Shown here in pieces: positions 26,035 to 35,296 of a stretch of DNA of 64,000 nucleotides. Numbering within the stretch: the stretch's first letter is position 1; every line of letters starts with the position of its first letter. The position numbers and the translations under genes were made by a program. The notes beneath the pieces were generated by a model. It ran no database searches, was not told where the DNA came from, and saw only the letters and a list, made by a program, of their open reading frames with translations. The DNA comes from Sulfitobacter geojensis (lineage in GTDB: Bacteria; Pseudomonadota; Alphaproteobacteria; Rhodobacterales; Rhodobacteraceae): positions 3,286,001 to 3,350,000 of the forward strand of contig NZ_JASE01000005.1 in assembly GCF_000622325.1 (NCBI RefSeq), in the 5' to 3' direction.

Positions 26035-27657
26035 ATGGGGTGGATGAACGACGAAGCCGGTCTGGACAAATGCGCTGCCAACTATGTCCCGCTGACGCCC
26101 CTGTCCCATCTGCGCCGCGCGGCACAGGTCTTTGCCGAACACCCGGCCGTCATCTACGCCGATCACCGCGTGAGCTATGCGCAATATTACGACCGCTGTA
26201 CGCGCCTTGCCTCTGCCCTTAGCGCCATGGGCATCAGGTCAGGTGATGTGGTCGCAACCCTTTTGCCCAATACCCCCGCCCAAGCCGAGGCGCATTTTGG
26301 CGTGCCAGCATGCGGTGCGGTTTTGAACACGATCAACATGCGGCTGGATGTCGCCACCGTCGCCTATATCTTTGATCACGGCGAGGCCAAGGCGGTGCTG
26401 GTCGACACCGAATTTATGGCGCTCGCCGAAGCCGCCATCGCCGCGATGGACGGCACCCCGCCCACGATCATCGAAGTCACCGACCCGAGATTTCCGGCTA
26501 CCGGACGCTATCCGACTTATGAGGATATCTTGGCCAGCGCCGATCCCGCGTTCGACTGGATCATGCCGCAGGACGAATGGGAAAGCCTTGCGCTGAACTA
26601 TACCTCTGGCACCACGGGCAAACCGAAAGGTGTGGTTTACCACCATCGCGGGGCCTACCTGATGACCATGGGCACGGTTGTTTCATGGCGCATGGTGCTG
26701 CATCCGGTGTTTATGCAAATCGTGCCGCTGTTTCATTGCAACGGATGGAACCACACGTGGATGATGCCCCTCATTGGCGGCACGCTGGTCTGCTGTCGCG
26801 ACATTACCGCCCCCAACATCTATGACGCCATCGCGGATGAGGGGGTTACCCACTTCGGCGGTGCGCCCATCGTGCTGAACATGCTGGTCAACGCACCGGA
26901 CAGCGAACGGCGTGCTTTTGAACACAAGGTCGAGGTCTTTACCGCCGGTGCCCCCCCTGCCCCTGCAACCCTGTCCAAAATCGAACAATTGGGGTTTAAT
27001 ATTACACAGGTTTACGGGCTGACCGAAACCTACGGCCATGTCACCGAATGCATCTGGAAAGCCCGCGATTGGGATACCCTTGACGCGGCTGCGCGCGCCG
27101 CGATCAAGGCACGACAGGGCGTGGCCATGCCGATGATGGACCACATCACCGTGATGGATCACGAGGGGCACCAAACCCCGATGGACAGCGCAACCCAAGG
27201 CGAAATCATGATCCGCGGTAATTCAGTGATGAAGGGTTATTTCAAAAACCCCGATGCCACGGCTGAAGCCTTCAAAGGGGGCTATTTCCACTCCGGTGAC
27301 CTCGCTGTGCAGCACCCTGATGGCTATATCCAGATTGCGGATCGGGCCAAGGACATCATCATCTCGGGCGGCGAAAACATCTCAAGCGTTGAGGTCGAGG
27401 GCGTGTTGATGGGCCATCCTGACGTCAACCTTGCCGCCGTGGTTGCCAAAGCAGACGAGAAATGGGGCGAAGTGCCTTGTGCCTTCGTGGAGTTGAAATC
27501 CGGTGCCACAGCGGATGAAGCAGCCCTGATCGCCTTTACCCGCGAAACGCTTGCCGGTTTCAAAACCCCCAAACGGGTGGTGTTTCAGGACCTTCCCAAA
27601 ACCTCGACCGGCAAAATCCAGAAACACGAATTGCGCAAGGTTGCCGCCACGCTCTAA
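26035..27657 (+). CDS. Acyl-CoA synthetase (AMP-binding, DmdB-like/medium-chain type)
   Basis: 540 residues of the ANL superfamily. It activates a carboxylic acid to its CoA thioester via an acyl-AMP. Motifs: P-loop YTSGTTGKPKGVVYHH (about residues 188-203), VYGLTETYGHV, YFHSGDLAVQHPDGYIQIADRAKDIIISGGENIS (hinge), and the C-terminal catalytic Lys in LPKTSTGKIQKHELR. The length and N-terminus fit the group containing roseobacter 3-methylmercaptopropionate-CoA ligase (DmdB) and medium-chain fatty acid ligases. The exact acid is not decidable here. SD GGGAGG lies before the ATG, and it is convergent with a GNAT gene one base away. Confidence 0.9.
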   Translation: MGWMNDEAGLDKCAANYVPLTPLSHLRRAAQVFAEHPAVIYADHRVSYAQYYDRCTRLASALSAMGIRSGDVVATLLPNTPAQAEAHFGVPACGAVLNTINMRLDVATVAYIFDHGEAKAVLVDTEFMALAEAAIAAMDGTPPTIIEVTDPRFPATGRYPTYEDILASADPAFDWIMPQDEWESLALNYTSGTTGKPKGVVYHHRGAYLMTMGTVVSWRMVLHPVFMQIVPLFHCNGWNHTWMMPLIGGTLVCCRDITAPNIYDAIADEGVTHFGGAPIVLNMLVNAPDSERRAFEHKVEVFTAGAPPAPATLSKIEQLGFNITQVYGLTETYGHVTECIWKARDWDTLDAAARAAIKARQGVAMPMMDHITVMDHEGHQTPMDSATQGEIMIRGNSVMKGYFKNPDATAEAFKGGYFHSGDLAVQHPDGYIQIADRAKDIIISGGENISSVEVEGVLMGHPDVNLAAVVAKADEKWGEVPCAFVELKSGATADEAALIAFTRETLAGFKTPKRVVFQDLPKTSTGKIQKHELRKVAATL

Positions 27658-27658
27658 G

Positions 27659-28132
27659 TCAGCTTTCCGGCGGCAGCTTTTTCTCATAGCGCCAGCACGA
27701 AACGGTCTTCGGCCCTGATGCTGTTTCAACGTGGTAATCGAATGTAGCGGCCTGTTGCCAGCCGGATTTTTCGTAAAACCGTGCCGCGCGCGCATTGCCA
27801 ACCGCGCAGGCCAACCATGCCAGCCGACCTGCCAATGCCGCTTCTGCGTGGCGCATCAGGGTCTTGGCCGCACCCGTCCCGCGAAAACCGGCCCCGACAT
27901 AGAACTGATAGATCTCGTCGCCCTCCAGCATGTGAAACCCCGCAATCTGGCCGTCGAGCTCCATCACTGTGGTCTGTGCAAGATGTGAGGCGGTGCGGCC
28001 CTCAAACTCTGCCACGGTGCGCAGTGCCACCAATGCGGCCGGCACATGTGCGGCGTGCCCCTCGTGCCATCCTTTGTGCCACATGTGGGCAAGCGCCACG
28101 GTGTCCCCGTCCTCAGCTGCGCGAAATTGCAT
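27659..28132 (-). CDS. GNAT-family N-acetyltransferase
   Basis: 157 residues. The acetyl-CoA-binding region is IYQFYVGAGFRGTGAAKTLMRHAEAAL (R/Q-x-x-G-x-G/A), followed by LACAVGNARAARFYEKSGW, the classic GNAT motif B. The substrate is unknown. It is transcribed away from its right-hand neighbour and its 3' end meets the acyl-CoA synthetase gene. Confidence 0.9.
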   Translation of the reverse strand: MQFRAAEDGDTVALAHMWHKGWHEGHAAHVPAALVALRTVAEFEGRTASHLAQTTVMELDGQIAGFHMLEGDEIYQFYVGAGFRGTGAAKTLMRHAEAALAGRLAWLACAVGNARAARFYEKSGWQQAATFDYHVETASGPKTVSCWRYEKKLPPES

Positions 28133-28185
28133 TCCCTACCCCCTGTCATTCGCTTGAACCTGAGCCATTGCCCCGCCGCAGTCAA

Positions 28186-29241
28186 ATGCTACAATGGACG
28201 AAAAGTAAGAGGCCATCAGCAGCTCCCGTGACCGCGCTCACCAAATACGCGAGGCTTGAGGCAACCGCCCTCTGGCGTGCGACCCCGCAAGAACAGCGCC
28301 GCGAGGTGATTGTTTCTATTGGCGATGCGACCTTGGTGATCATCGACAACAACGACAAACCGCTGGCCCACTGGTCACTGGCCGCTGTGGAACGTGCCAA
28401 CCCCGGCATCCGCCCTGCGATATTCCACCCCGATGGCGACCCCGGCGAGACACTGGAACTGCCAGAGGCCGAGGCAGAGATGACCGACGCCATCGAAACC
28501 CTGCGCAAAGCCATCGAAAAATCGCGCCCGCGGCCGGGCCGGTTGCGCTGGATCGGCATGGCGGCCTCTGTGCTGGTTGTGGCATGGATTGCTGCCTTCT
28601 GGCTGCCCGGTGCGATGCAGGATCACACACTGAAAGTTGTGCCCAAAGTCAAACGCAGTGCCATTGGACTGGCGCTGCTGAAACGCATCGAACGCGTCTC
28701 GGGGGCGGTTTGCAGTGATACGGCGGGCCGCGCCGCACTTGGCCTGTTGGCAACCCGTTTGCAGGCCGGACCCATTGCCGTCCTTCCCAACATGACCCAA
28801 GACAGCCTGCATGTGCCCGGTGATCTGATCCTGCTTGATCGCAGCGTGATTGAGGATTTTGAAGAACCCGACATCACTGCCGGCTATATTGTGACCGAAC
28901 AGGCGCGCCGTGATGCGACCGACCCGTTGCGCGATCTGTTGCAGGTTGTTGGCCTGCGCGAGAATTTCCGCCTGCTGACCACCGGCGATGTCGCCCCCGA
29001 AGCGCTTGATCTATATGCTGAACATTTGATGACCACGCCCCCCGCCGCCGCCGATACCGGCCGCCAGATTACGCGTTTTGAACGCGCCGCCCTGCGCAGC
29101 ACGCCCTATGCCTATGCCCGTGACATCACCGGCGAAACCACATTGGAGCTGATTGAGGGCGATCCGATGAACGGCAAACTGACAGAACCCTTGATGTCGG
29201 ACGCCAACTGGCTGCGCCTTCAAACAATCTGCGGCGGCTAA
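28186..29241 (+). CDS. Membrane-anchored protein of unknown function
   Basis: 351 residues. About 125 cytoplasmic residues (LEATALWRATPQEQRREVIVSIGDATLVIIDNNDKPLAHWSL) are followed by one transmembrane segment RWIGMAASVLVVAWIAAFWLPGAM. A periplasmic domain of about 200 residues follows, including a Cys pair region and HVPGDLILLDRSVIEDFEEPD. That part contains an M48-peptidase-like pattern (LPGGxIxLxxxLI-like), but no HExxH is present. The SD is weak, so the start could shift slightly. Only three bases separate it from the SGNH hydrolase gene, so the two are co-transcribed. Confidence 0.8.
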   Translation: MLQWTKSKRPSAAPVTALTKYARLEATALWRATPQEQRREVIVSIGDATLVIIDNNDKPLAHWSLAAVERANPGIRPAIFHPDGDPGETLELPEAEAEMTDAIETLRKAIEKSRPRPGRLRWIGMAASVLVVAWIAAFWLPGAMQDHTLKVVPKVKRSAIGLALLKRIERVSGAVCSDTAGRAALGLLATRLQAGPIAVLPNMTQDSLHVPGDLILLDRSVIEDFEEPDITAGYIVTEQARRDATDPLRDLLQVVGLRENFRLLTTGDVAPEALDLYAEHLMTTPPAAADTGRQITRFERAALRSTPYAYARDITGETTLELIEGDPMNGKLTEPLMSDANWLRLQTICGG

Positions 29242-29244
29242 ACC

Positions 29245-29964
29245 ATGATCGACACCGGATTGCGCGCGTTTTTGTCGCCGCTGCTGATCACCCAGGCGCT
29301 GCGGGTGCGGCGCAACGCGCAAAGCCTGCCTGAAGCCGCAGGCCCCCGCAGCGGCACGCTGGGGTCCGGCCCGCCGCTGCGCCTTGCCATCATCGGAGAC
29401 AGTTCAGCGGCAGGGGTTGGCGTCGCCCATCAACGCGATGCGCTGAGCGGCCAGTTGTGCGCCATGCTGGCCCCGCACTTTACCCTAACCTGGCAGCTCG
29501 ACGCGCTGACCGGTGCGACCACCCGCAGTACCCTGTCGCGACTGGCCACTGCCGCGGCAAGACCGGTCGACGTGATCGTCCTTGCGCTTGGGGTGAATGA
29601 CGTGACCCGCCTGATCCCTGCGCGCAAATGGGTGCACCAGCAACAAACGCTGTTTGATCGCCTGAACACGCTTTACCGACCCAAGCAGATTTACATCAGC
29701 GGCATGCCTCCGATGGGGCATTTCCCCTTGCTGCCTGAACCGCTGCGCTGGACCCTCGGGCGTCATGCGACCAAGCTGGAGCACCGGCGTGCCGCGGTTC
29801 TGGCCACCCGCCCCGACTGTACCCATGTCCCCTTTAATCTACCACTTGATCCGGCGCTGATGGCCACGGACGGGTTTCATCCTGCGGCACCGCTCTACAC
29901 GCTTTGGGCTAAAGAAATGGCCAGTCGGATCCTCTCCGACTGGCCAAAAGATTCTTCAAGGTGA
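29245..29964 (+). CDS. SGNH/GDSL-family hydrolase
   Basis: 239 residues. The four SGNH blocks are visible: block I AIIGDSSAAGVGV with the nucleophilic Ser, the Gly region at TGATTRS, block III VIVLALGVNDVTRL with Asn, and block V DGFHPAAPLY with Asp and His. These enzymes are esterases or lipases acting on lipids or acetylated glycans. No signal peptide is evident. It is co-transcribed with the membrane-anchored gene three bases upstream. Confidence 0.9.
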   Translation: MIDTGLRAFLSPLLITQALRVRRNAQSLPEAAGPRSGTLGSGPPLRLAIIGDSSAAGVGVAHQRDALSGQLCAMLAPHFTLTWQLDALTGATTRSTLSRLATAAARPVDVIVLALGVNDVTRLIPARKWVHQQQTLFDRLNTLYRPKQIYISGMPPMGHFPLLPEPLRWTLGRHATKLEHRRAAVLATRPDCTHVPFNLPLDPALMATDGFHPAAPLYTLWAKEMASRILSDWPKDSSR

Positions 29965-29972
29965 GGTCAGGT

Positions 29973-31346
29973 TTACCGCGCGAAAGCATCCGCATAACCT
30001 GCGCCGCGCAGCCGGCCCATTGCCGATTTCAGGGCCCCTGAACCGTTAAACGGACCGGCCTGCACAGTCATAAAGGTTTTCCCGCCCTTGCGGTGTTTGC
30101 CAATCCGCGCGGCCATGCCCATGCGGGCGATGTTGCGGGCAGCCCGCTGCGCATTCGCGGGGTTGTTAAACGTACCAACCTGCACATAGCGTTTGCCCGC
30201 CAGCGCAGGTGATACCGCAGCCTTGCGTTTAGCCGCCTTCGGTGTCGCCGTTTTGGGTGTCGACCGTGTGGAATAGACGGGCTTGCGTTTCAGCGCCTTG
30301 CCCTTGGCGTGACGCACCACACGTTTCACCGTCTGGCCATCACGTTGAACGATGGTGACCTCACCCAGATCGCGTTGCTGCTGCGCCACCGACGTGTAGG
30401 GATAGATCAACGGTACAGAAGCTGTGACATCGCGCCCTGTGGACTGGTTGATCAGGCGACGTGGCACTGTCTGGGTCCACACCAGCAACATCCCCGCACG
30501 CCCCTCAAGGTTTTGCTCGGCGCGTTTTGGGTTCAAACGATCGTCATCCCAAACCGTCTTGTATCCGCGTGGCACAGTGACGTTGCGGGTGTTCACACGG
30601 TTCTGCGCCACATGTTTCGGCACAATCCGCGTTTTTGCGGTGACGGCAGGCACCTGTGTCGTTGTGCCCGCCGTGCTGTGCGTCTGTTTGACAGCCGCGC
30701 GCGGCTGGCTTGCCACCGCAACAGGGACCGTTCTGGGGGTAAAGTGATTGCCGACAATCGGCTGGGTCTGAGGACCACAACGGACCCCTTCGCCGCGCAA
30801 GTACTGCGCAGAAATCGCTGAGGCACCGGGGCAGCCGCCACTGGCCTGCGCCACCGTTGTGCGCCGCACCTTGGGGGCGGGCGTGATCACAGCAGGAGCG
30901 ACCGCAACTTTGCGTGGCTTGGGGGCTGCAACGCGGCGCTGCGCCGTTTGGCGGACAACAACAGGGGCTTTGCGCGCCGGTTTGGCTGCTTTTGCGACGC
31001 GCTTGGGTGCCGGCTTAGGCTTGGCAACGGGTGCCGGGGCCAACGTGATCTGTGCCGGTGCCGTCTCGGGTACTGGCGCGGCTGCCCGTACGGCATTTGT
31101 CGGCTTGAATCCGCAAACCGTCTTGCGGTCGCGCGTCACGCGAGGGACCCAGGACACATTGCCGTCAATGCCCGCACGGATGAACACACATCCCTTACTG
31201 TCGACGTATTGTTTGCCTTTGTAAGAACTGGCAGGAAACTCCGCCGGCTGCTGCTCTTTGATCTGCGCCACCGCAAAACCCGACCCCGTGGCCACGCCAA
31301 AGCTGCCCGCCAGTGCCACAATCGCTAGTATTCTTGTCAGTCTCAT
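29973..31346 (-). CDS. SPOR-domain exported protein
   Basis: 457 residues. An N-terminal signal peptide (MRLTRILAIVALAGSFGVATGS) is followed by a short Cys-containing domain (YVDSKGCVFIRAGIDGNVSWVPRVTRDRKTVCGF). A long low-complexity Pro/Ala/Lys linker (about residues 95-330) follows. The C-terminal SPOR domain runs about residues 385-457 (KRYVQVGTFNNPANAQRAARNIARMGM...). SPOR domains bind denuded peptidoglycan at the septum, so the protein likely acts in cell division or wall remodelling in the periplasm. The linker is typical of such proteins. It starts at ATG 31346, in line with the signal peptide. Confidence 0.9.
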   Translation of the reverse strand: MRLTRILAIVALAGSFGVATGSGFAVAQIKEQQPAEFPASSYKGKQYVDSKGCVFIRAGIDGNVSWVPRVTRDRKTVCGFKPTNAVRAAAPVPETAPAQITLAPAPVAKPKPAPKRVAKAAKPARKAPVVVRQTAQRRVAAPKPRKVAVAPAVITPAPKVRRTTVAQASGGCPGASAISAQYLRGEGVRCGPQTQPIVGNHFTPRTVPVAVASQPRAAVKQTHSTAGTTTQVPAVTAKTRIVPKHVAQNRVNTRNVTVPRGYKTVWDDDRLNPKRAEQNLEGRAGMLLVWTQTVPRRLINQSTGRDVTASVPLIYPYTSVAQQQRDLGEVTIVQRDGQTVKRVVRHAKGKALKRKPVYSTRSTPKTATPKAAKRKAAVSPALAGKRYVQVGTFNNPANAQRAARNIARMGMAARIGKHRKGGKTFMTVQAGPFNGSGALKSAMGRLRGAGYADAFAR

Positions 31347-31437
31347 TTCGTGCCCCCACACAACATATAGTCGAAGATGCCCCAGCCCTGCGCACAAGTC
31401 CAGCACCCAGAGCATCCCCGATCCCGATTTCAGCCGA

Positions 31438-32079
31438 TTATTTGGTGCCGAACATCCGGTCACCGGCATCACCCAAACCGGGGATGATATAGCCAAGCTC
31501 ATTTAATGAATCGTCAATCGACGCCGTGACAATCGGCACATCGGGATGCGCTTCTTTCATCCGCGCAATGCCTTCGGGGGCGGCCAGCAGGCACAGAAAA
31601 CGGATGTTTGTCGCCCCTGCCTTTTTCAACAGATCAATTGCCGCCACCGAAGAGTTGCCCGTCGCCAGCATCGGATCCACCGCGATGACCAAACGATCAT
31701 CCAGCCCTTCCGGCACCTTAAAATAATATTGCACTGGCTGAAGTGTCTCTTCATCGCGGTACAGGCCGACAAATCCGACCCGTGCCGAGGGGATCAGCTC
31801 AAGCACACCGTCCATCAACCCGTTGCCCGCCCGCAAGATCGAGATCAACGCCAGCTTCTTGCCATCCAGCGTCGGCGCATCCATCTGTTGCATCGGCGTT
31901 TCAATCCGCTTGGTCGTCATCGGCAGGCCGCGCGTCACCTCATAGGCCAACAGCTGCGAAATCTCGCGCAAAAGCTGGCGGAACACGGCGGTCGGCGTGT
32001 TCTTATCGCGCATAATGGTCAGCTTGTGCTGCACCAAGGGGTGGTCAACGTGGGTCACGTGGTCATCAAGATCAGGCAT
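31438..32079 (-). CDS. upp: Uracil phosphoribosyltransferase
   Basis: 213 residues. It converts uracil and PRPP to UMP. The sequence shows [16 protein letters not shown] at the N-terminus, the PRPP-binding loop [18 protein letters not shown], the pyrophosphate loop [13 protein letters not shown], and the C-terminal uracil-binding [20 protein letters not shown] precedes the start. It is the last gene of the cdd-deoA-deoB-upp set, though 123 bp with a dispersed repeat separate it from deoB. Confidence 0.97.
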   Translation of the reverse strand: MPDLDDHVTHVDHPLVQHKLTIMRDKNTPTAVFRQLLREISQLLAYEVTRGLPMTTKRIETPMQQMDAPTLDGKKLALISILRAGNGLMDGVLELIPSARVGFVGLYRDEETLQPVQYYFKVPEGLDDRLVIAVDPMLATGNSSVAAIDLLKKAGATNIRFLCLLAAPEGIARMKEAHPDVPIVTASIDDSLNELGYIIPGLGDAGDRMFGTK

Positions 32080-32148
32080 TGGCGGCAGCTCCTTATTTTG
32101 CCCTCCGTTGTCGCGCGAAACGCCCCATTCCGCAAGCGTCCACGCCCC

Positions 32149-32192
32149 CTCTTTTTGGCCTTATATCCTGCGGGGTTTGGGGCAGCGCCCCA
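32149..32192. repeat. Dispersed intergenic repeat (second family), copy 1
   Basis: CTCTTTTTGGCCTTATATCC followed by TGCGGGG and the hairpin core GGGGCAGCGCCCC. The first 27 bases match 46317-46343 with a single difference. It lies between deoB and upp. Confidence 0.6.
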
Positions 32193-32202
32193 ATCATTCC
32201 GT

Positions 32203-33384
32203 TCAGCTGCGCACCACCCCAAGGTGATCCGCGACCAAGGCTGCGACGTCCTGAAACCCGATCAGCCCCAGCGGCGTTGCCGGCATACCAGCCACCAGCA
32301 CCGGCACTCTTTCGCGGGTATGATCTGTACCGATCCACGTCGGGTCATTGCCATGATCAGCCGTCAACACCATGATATCCCCCGGCACCAACCGGTCGAT
32401 CAACCTGCCGATCTCGCGGTCAAACCACTCCAGCTGCCGCGCATACCCCGAGACATCGCGCCGATGCCCGAACAAACTGTCGAATTCGACGAAATTGGCA
32501 AATGTCAGCGATCCCTCAACGGCCGCGTCAACCAAATCCGAAAGATGCCCCATCAACGTCGCATCATCCCCTTTGCGAAGTTCGTCGATCCCCTGCATGG
32601 AAAAGATATCACCAATCTTTCCAACGCCATAAACGCGCTGACCGGCGTCTTGCACCCAGTTCATCAGCACAGGTGCGGGCGGCATGATCGCAAAGTCGCG
32701 CCGGTTGCCGGTGCGCGTGAACGCCCCGTCGGTGCCCACAAACGGTCGTGCTATGACCCGCCCGACCTTCATCTCGTGCAACATCGGGGCGACGGCTTCG
32801 CACAGGGCCAACAACCGGTCCAGACCGAAGCTCTCTTCATGGGCTGCAATCTGCAACACGGAATCTGCCGAAGTATAGCAAATCGGCCAGCCGCTCTCGA
32901 CGTGGCGCTGCCCCAATTCCGAGATGATTGCAGTGCCAGAGGCATGGCAATCGCCGAGGATACCGTCCACACCTGCCATTTTCGCCAGATACGCGCTGAC
33001 TTCGGCGGGGAACGCAGGCTTTGCGTCAGGAAAATAATGCCACTCCCATGGCACGGGCAATCCCGCGAGCTCCCAATGCCCCGACGGGGTATCCTTGCCG
33101 CGTGAAACCTCTGTGGCTGCGCCCCACCCGCCTTGCGGCTTTGTCGCGGGAACGTCACCCCCGGCTGCCAGCGCCATTGCGTTGGAGATGCCCAGCCGCT
33201 CCAGATTGGGGATCATCAAGGGTCCGCTGCGCCCGTCCTCTGCCTGCCCTGCCGCACACGCCGCCATGATGTGGCCCAGCGTATTCGCACCTGTATCGGG
33301 CACATCCCCGTTAAAAAACTGTTCCGCGTCCGGCGCGCCGCCGATCCCGACGGAATCCATCACCACCAGAAATGCCCGCGCCAT
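32203..33384 (-). CDS. deoB: Phosphopentomutase
   Basis: 393 residues of the alkaline-phosphatase superfamily. It interconverts (deoxy)ribose-1-phosphate and (deoxy)ribose-5-phosphate. Metal and phosphate sites: MDSVGIGGAPDAEQF, DTGANTLGHI, the catalytic Thr in VSRGKDTPSGHWELAG, FVEFDSLFGHRRD and VLTADHGNDPTWIGTDHTRERVPVL. Its ATG overlaps the deoA stop (TAATG), and AAGGA precedes it. It passes sugars released by thymidine phosphorylase into central metabolism. Confidence 0.97.
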   Translation of the reverse strand: MARAFLVVMDSVGIGGAPDAEQFFNGDVPDTGANTLGHIMAACAAGQAEDGRSGPLMIPNLERLGISNAMALAAGGDVPATKPQGGWGAATEVSRGKDTPSGHWELAGLPVPWEWHYFPDAKPAFPAEVSAYLAKMAGVDGILGDCHASGTAIISELGQRHVESGWPICYTSADSVLQIAAHEESFGLDRLLALCEAVAPMLHEMKVGRVIARPFVGTDGAFTRTGNRRDFAIMPPAPVLMNWVQDAGQRVYGVGKIGDIFSMQGIDELRKGDDATLMGHLSDLVDAAVEGSLTFANFVEFDSLFGHRRDVSGYARQLEWFDREIGRLIDRLVPGDIMVLTADHGNDPTWIGTDHTRERVPVLVAGMPATPLGLIGFQDVAALVADHLGVVRS

Positions 33385-34688
33385 TAGCCGATCCTTTCGA
33401 TGATCTGCTCTGGCACCTTGGGGCGCGAACCGGACAGGGTCATTGCCCCCAGAACCGCCTCTGCCGCACGATCTGCCTGATCCGAGCGCACCGCATGGAC
33501 CACGGCCAACACCTGTCCGCGTTTTACCTGCGTGCCCAGACGTGCCACATCGGACAGGCCCACTGCCGGATTGACAGGGTCTTCCTGCTTCATCCGGCCA
33601 CCGCCCAGATCAACCACAGCCCAGCCCAACGCCTCGCCGTTGATCTTTGCCACATAGCCGTCATGGGGGGCCGAAACCTGCCGGATCACCGTGGCTTCGG
33701 GCAAAAAGCGCTGCCAGTTTTCTACAAAATTCACCGGCCCGCCCAGCGCTGACAGCATCCGCGCGAACCGCTCGGCGGCATAGCCCTTGCGGATCGCATG
33801 TACCACTGCGTCCGCACCTTCCTGCACATCTTGCGCAAGCCCTGCGTTGGCCAGCAAAACACCGCCCAATGCGGCAGCAACATCGACAATCGGTCCGCGC
33901 CCCGATCCCGTCAGAATGCGCATCACCTCGGCCACCTCCAGCGCGTTGCCCAAACTGGGCACCAGCGGTTGGCTCATATCGCTGATCACTGCTGTGGTCC
34001 GACACTTGGCCGCATTCGCGGTTTTCGTCAGCGCCTCCGCCAGCGCCTGCCCTTCGGCCACGGTTTTCATAAACGCGCCGCTGCCGATTTTGACATCCAG
34101 CACCAGCCCGTCCAGCCCCGCCGCCAGCTTTTTACTCAGGATCGACGCCGTGATCAGGTCCAACGAATCCACCGTCGACGATACGTCGCGCACCGCATAC
34201 AGCCGCCTGTCCGCGGGTGCGATATCCGCTGTGGCCCCTACAATGGCGCAGCCCACTTGCCCCACGACGGCCTTCAACTGGGTTTCTGTCAGTTGCGTCG
34301 TCACGCCGGGTATGGCTTCCAGTTTGTCCAGCGTCCCGCCGGTGTGGCCCAGACCACGCCCCGAAATCATCGGCACATAGGCTCCGCAGGCCGCCAGCGC
34401 AGGTGCCAACAAAAGGCTGACGCAATCGCCCACGCCCCCTGTTGAATGTTTATCCAGCACCGGTCCGTCGAGGTTCCATTTCAGAACACGTCCCGAATCG
34501 CGCATCGCGAGTGTCAGCGCCACGCGCCCCACATCAGACAGCCCGTTCAGGCACACCCCCATGGCGAAAGCACCGGCCTGCGCATCACTTACCGCCCCAT
34601 CAGCCAAACCTTGCGCCATCCAGGCAAGCTCTGCCCGCGTGGGTGTCTGTTTGTGCCGCAGCTTTGCCAGAATGGCCCGCGCGTTCAT
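33384..34688 (-). CDS. deoA: Thymidine phosphorylase
   Basis: 434 residues, normal length. It splits thymidine or deoxyuridine with phosphate. Motifs: AFAMGVCLNGLSDVGRVALTLAMRDSGR, the signature KHSTGGVGDCVSLLLAP, SGRGLGHTGGTLDKLEAIPG, and the C-terminal pyrimidine-phosphorylase domain with AVGLSDVARLGTQVKRGQVL. AAGGA lies before the start, three bases after the cdd stop. It is the second gene of the salvage operon. Confidence 0.97.
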   Translation of the reverse strand: MNARAILAKLRHKQTPTRAELAWMAQGLADGAVSDAQAGAFAMGVCLNGLSDVGRVALTLAMRDSGRVLKWNLDGPVLDKHSTGGVGDCVSLLLAPALAACGAYVPMISGRGLGHTGGTLDKLEAIPGVTTQLTETQLKAVVGQVGCAIVGATADIAPADRRLYAVRDVSSTVDSLDLITASILSKKLAAGLDGLVLDVKIGSGAFMKTVAEGQALAEALTKTANAAKCRTTAVISDMSQPLVPSLGNALEVAEVMRILTGSGRGPIVDVAAALGGVLLANAGLAQDVQEGADAVVHAIRKGYAAERFARMLSALGGPVNFVENWQRFLPEATVIRQVSAPHDGYVAKINGEALGWAVVDLGGGRMKQEDPVNPAVGLSDVARLGTQVKRGQVLAVVHAVRSDQADRAAEAVLGAMTLSGSRPKVPEQIIERIG

Positions 34689-34691
34689 CGT

Positions 34692-35087
34692 TTATCCTTC
34701 CAAAAAGCCGGCATCAAAAGCACCGGGCAAAAGGTCGGCCAATGTTGTGCGTTGCTCGACACCATCCACGGTGGCCATAATCACCGGCACATCGCCAGCC
34801 CCGAATTCGGCCAGCTTCTGACGACACCCGCCACAGGGCGGCACCGGTGCCGCACTTCCTGCGACCACATAGACCTCGGCAATTGACAGATCACCCGCCG
34901 CCACCATGGCCGCAATCGCACCGGCTTCGGCGCAGGTGCCTTGCGGGTAGGCCGCGTTTTCCACATTGCAGCCCGCATAAATGGCACCCGACGCGGCACG
35001 CAGGGCTGCCCCGACTTTGAATTTGGAATAGGGCGCATGCGCACGCGTACGCACATCAACCGCCTGCTGTCTTAAATCATCGCTCAT
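34692..35087 (-). CDS. cdd: Cytidine deaminase
   Basis: 131 residues, homotetrameric-type length. It deaminates cytidine and deoxycytidine to uridines in the cytoplasm. Zinc site: Cys in AGCNVENAAYPQGTCAEAGAI (catalytic Glu in CAEAG) and the pair in PVPPCGGCRQKL. The start is ATG 35087 with AGGGGG upstream, since translation before it is not conserved-like. It is the first gene of the cdd-deoA-deoB-upp operon. Confidence 0.96.
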   Translation of the reverse strand: MSDDLRQQAVDVRTRAHAPYSKFKVGAALRAASGAIYAGCNVENAAYPQGTCAEAGAIAAMVAAGDLSIAEVYVVAGSAAPVPPCGGCRQKLAEFGAGDVPVIMATVDGVEQRTTLADLLPGAFDAGFLEG

Positions 35088-35255
35088 AAAGGCCCCCTTG
35101 GTCGCAGAACTATAGGGTTTGGCGGGACAAGTTTCGAGGGGCAAAAACGCCTTCACTTCCCCTTCATCCTTTTTCCCAATACCCTGCCTCAATATCAGCG
35201 CCCCCTGCCACTGCCTGCCCACGACAAACAGCTGGGGCTTGCGGACGCCAAAAAG

Positions 35256-35273
35256 TAGTTTAATGCTAAACTA
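35256..35273. promoter_or_regulatory. Perfect palindrome just upstream of maeB
   Basis: TAGTTTA-ATGC-TAAACTA, two perfect 7-base arms, ends 23 bp before the maeB start and just before its SD (AGGGAGG). Its size and AT-rich arms fit a MarR- or TetR-type operator, or a short leader hairpin. Confidence 0.45.
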
Positions 35274-35296
35274 AATCTTCAAGGGAGGCTAATTCA

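Noticed and set aside
16011-27657. A complete DMSP demethylation (dmd) pathway
   Set aside because: DmdC-like and DmdB-like genes are present but far apart, each could be a fatty-acid enzyme, and no dmdA or dmdD is seen.
31546-33105. A 519-codon open frame antisense to upp and deoB
   Set aside because: Runs across two well-supported genes and their gap; Arg/His-rich nonsense composition.
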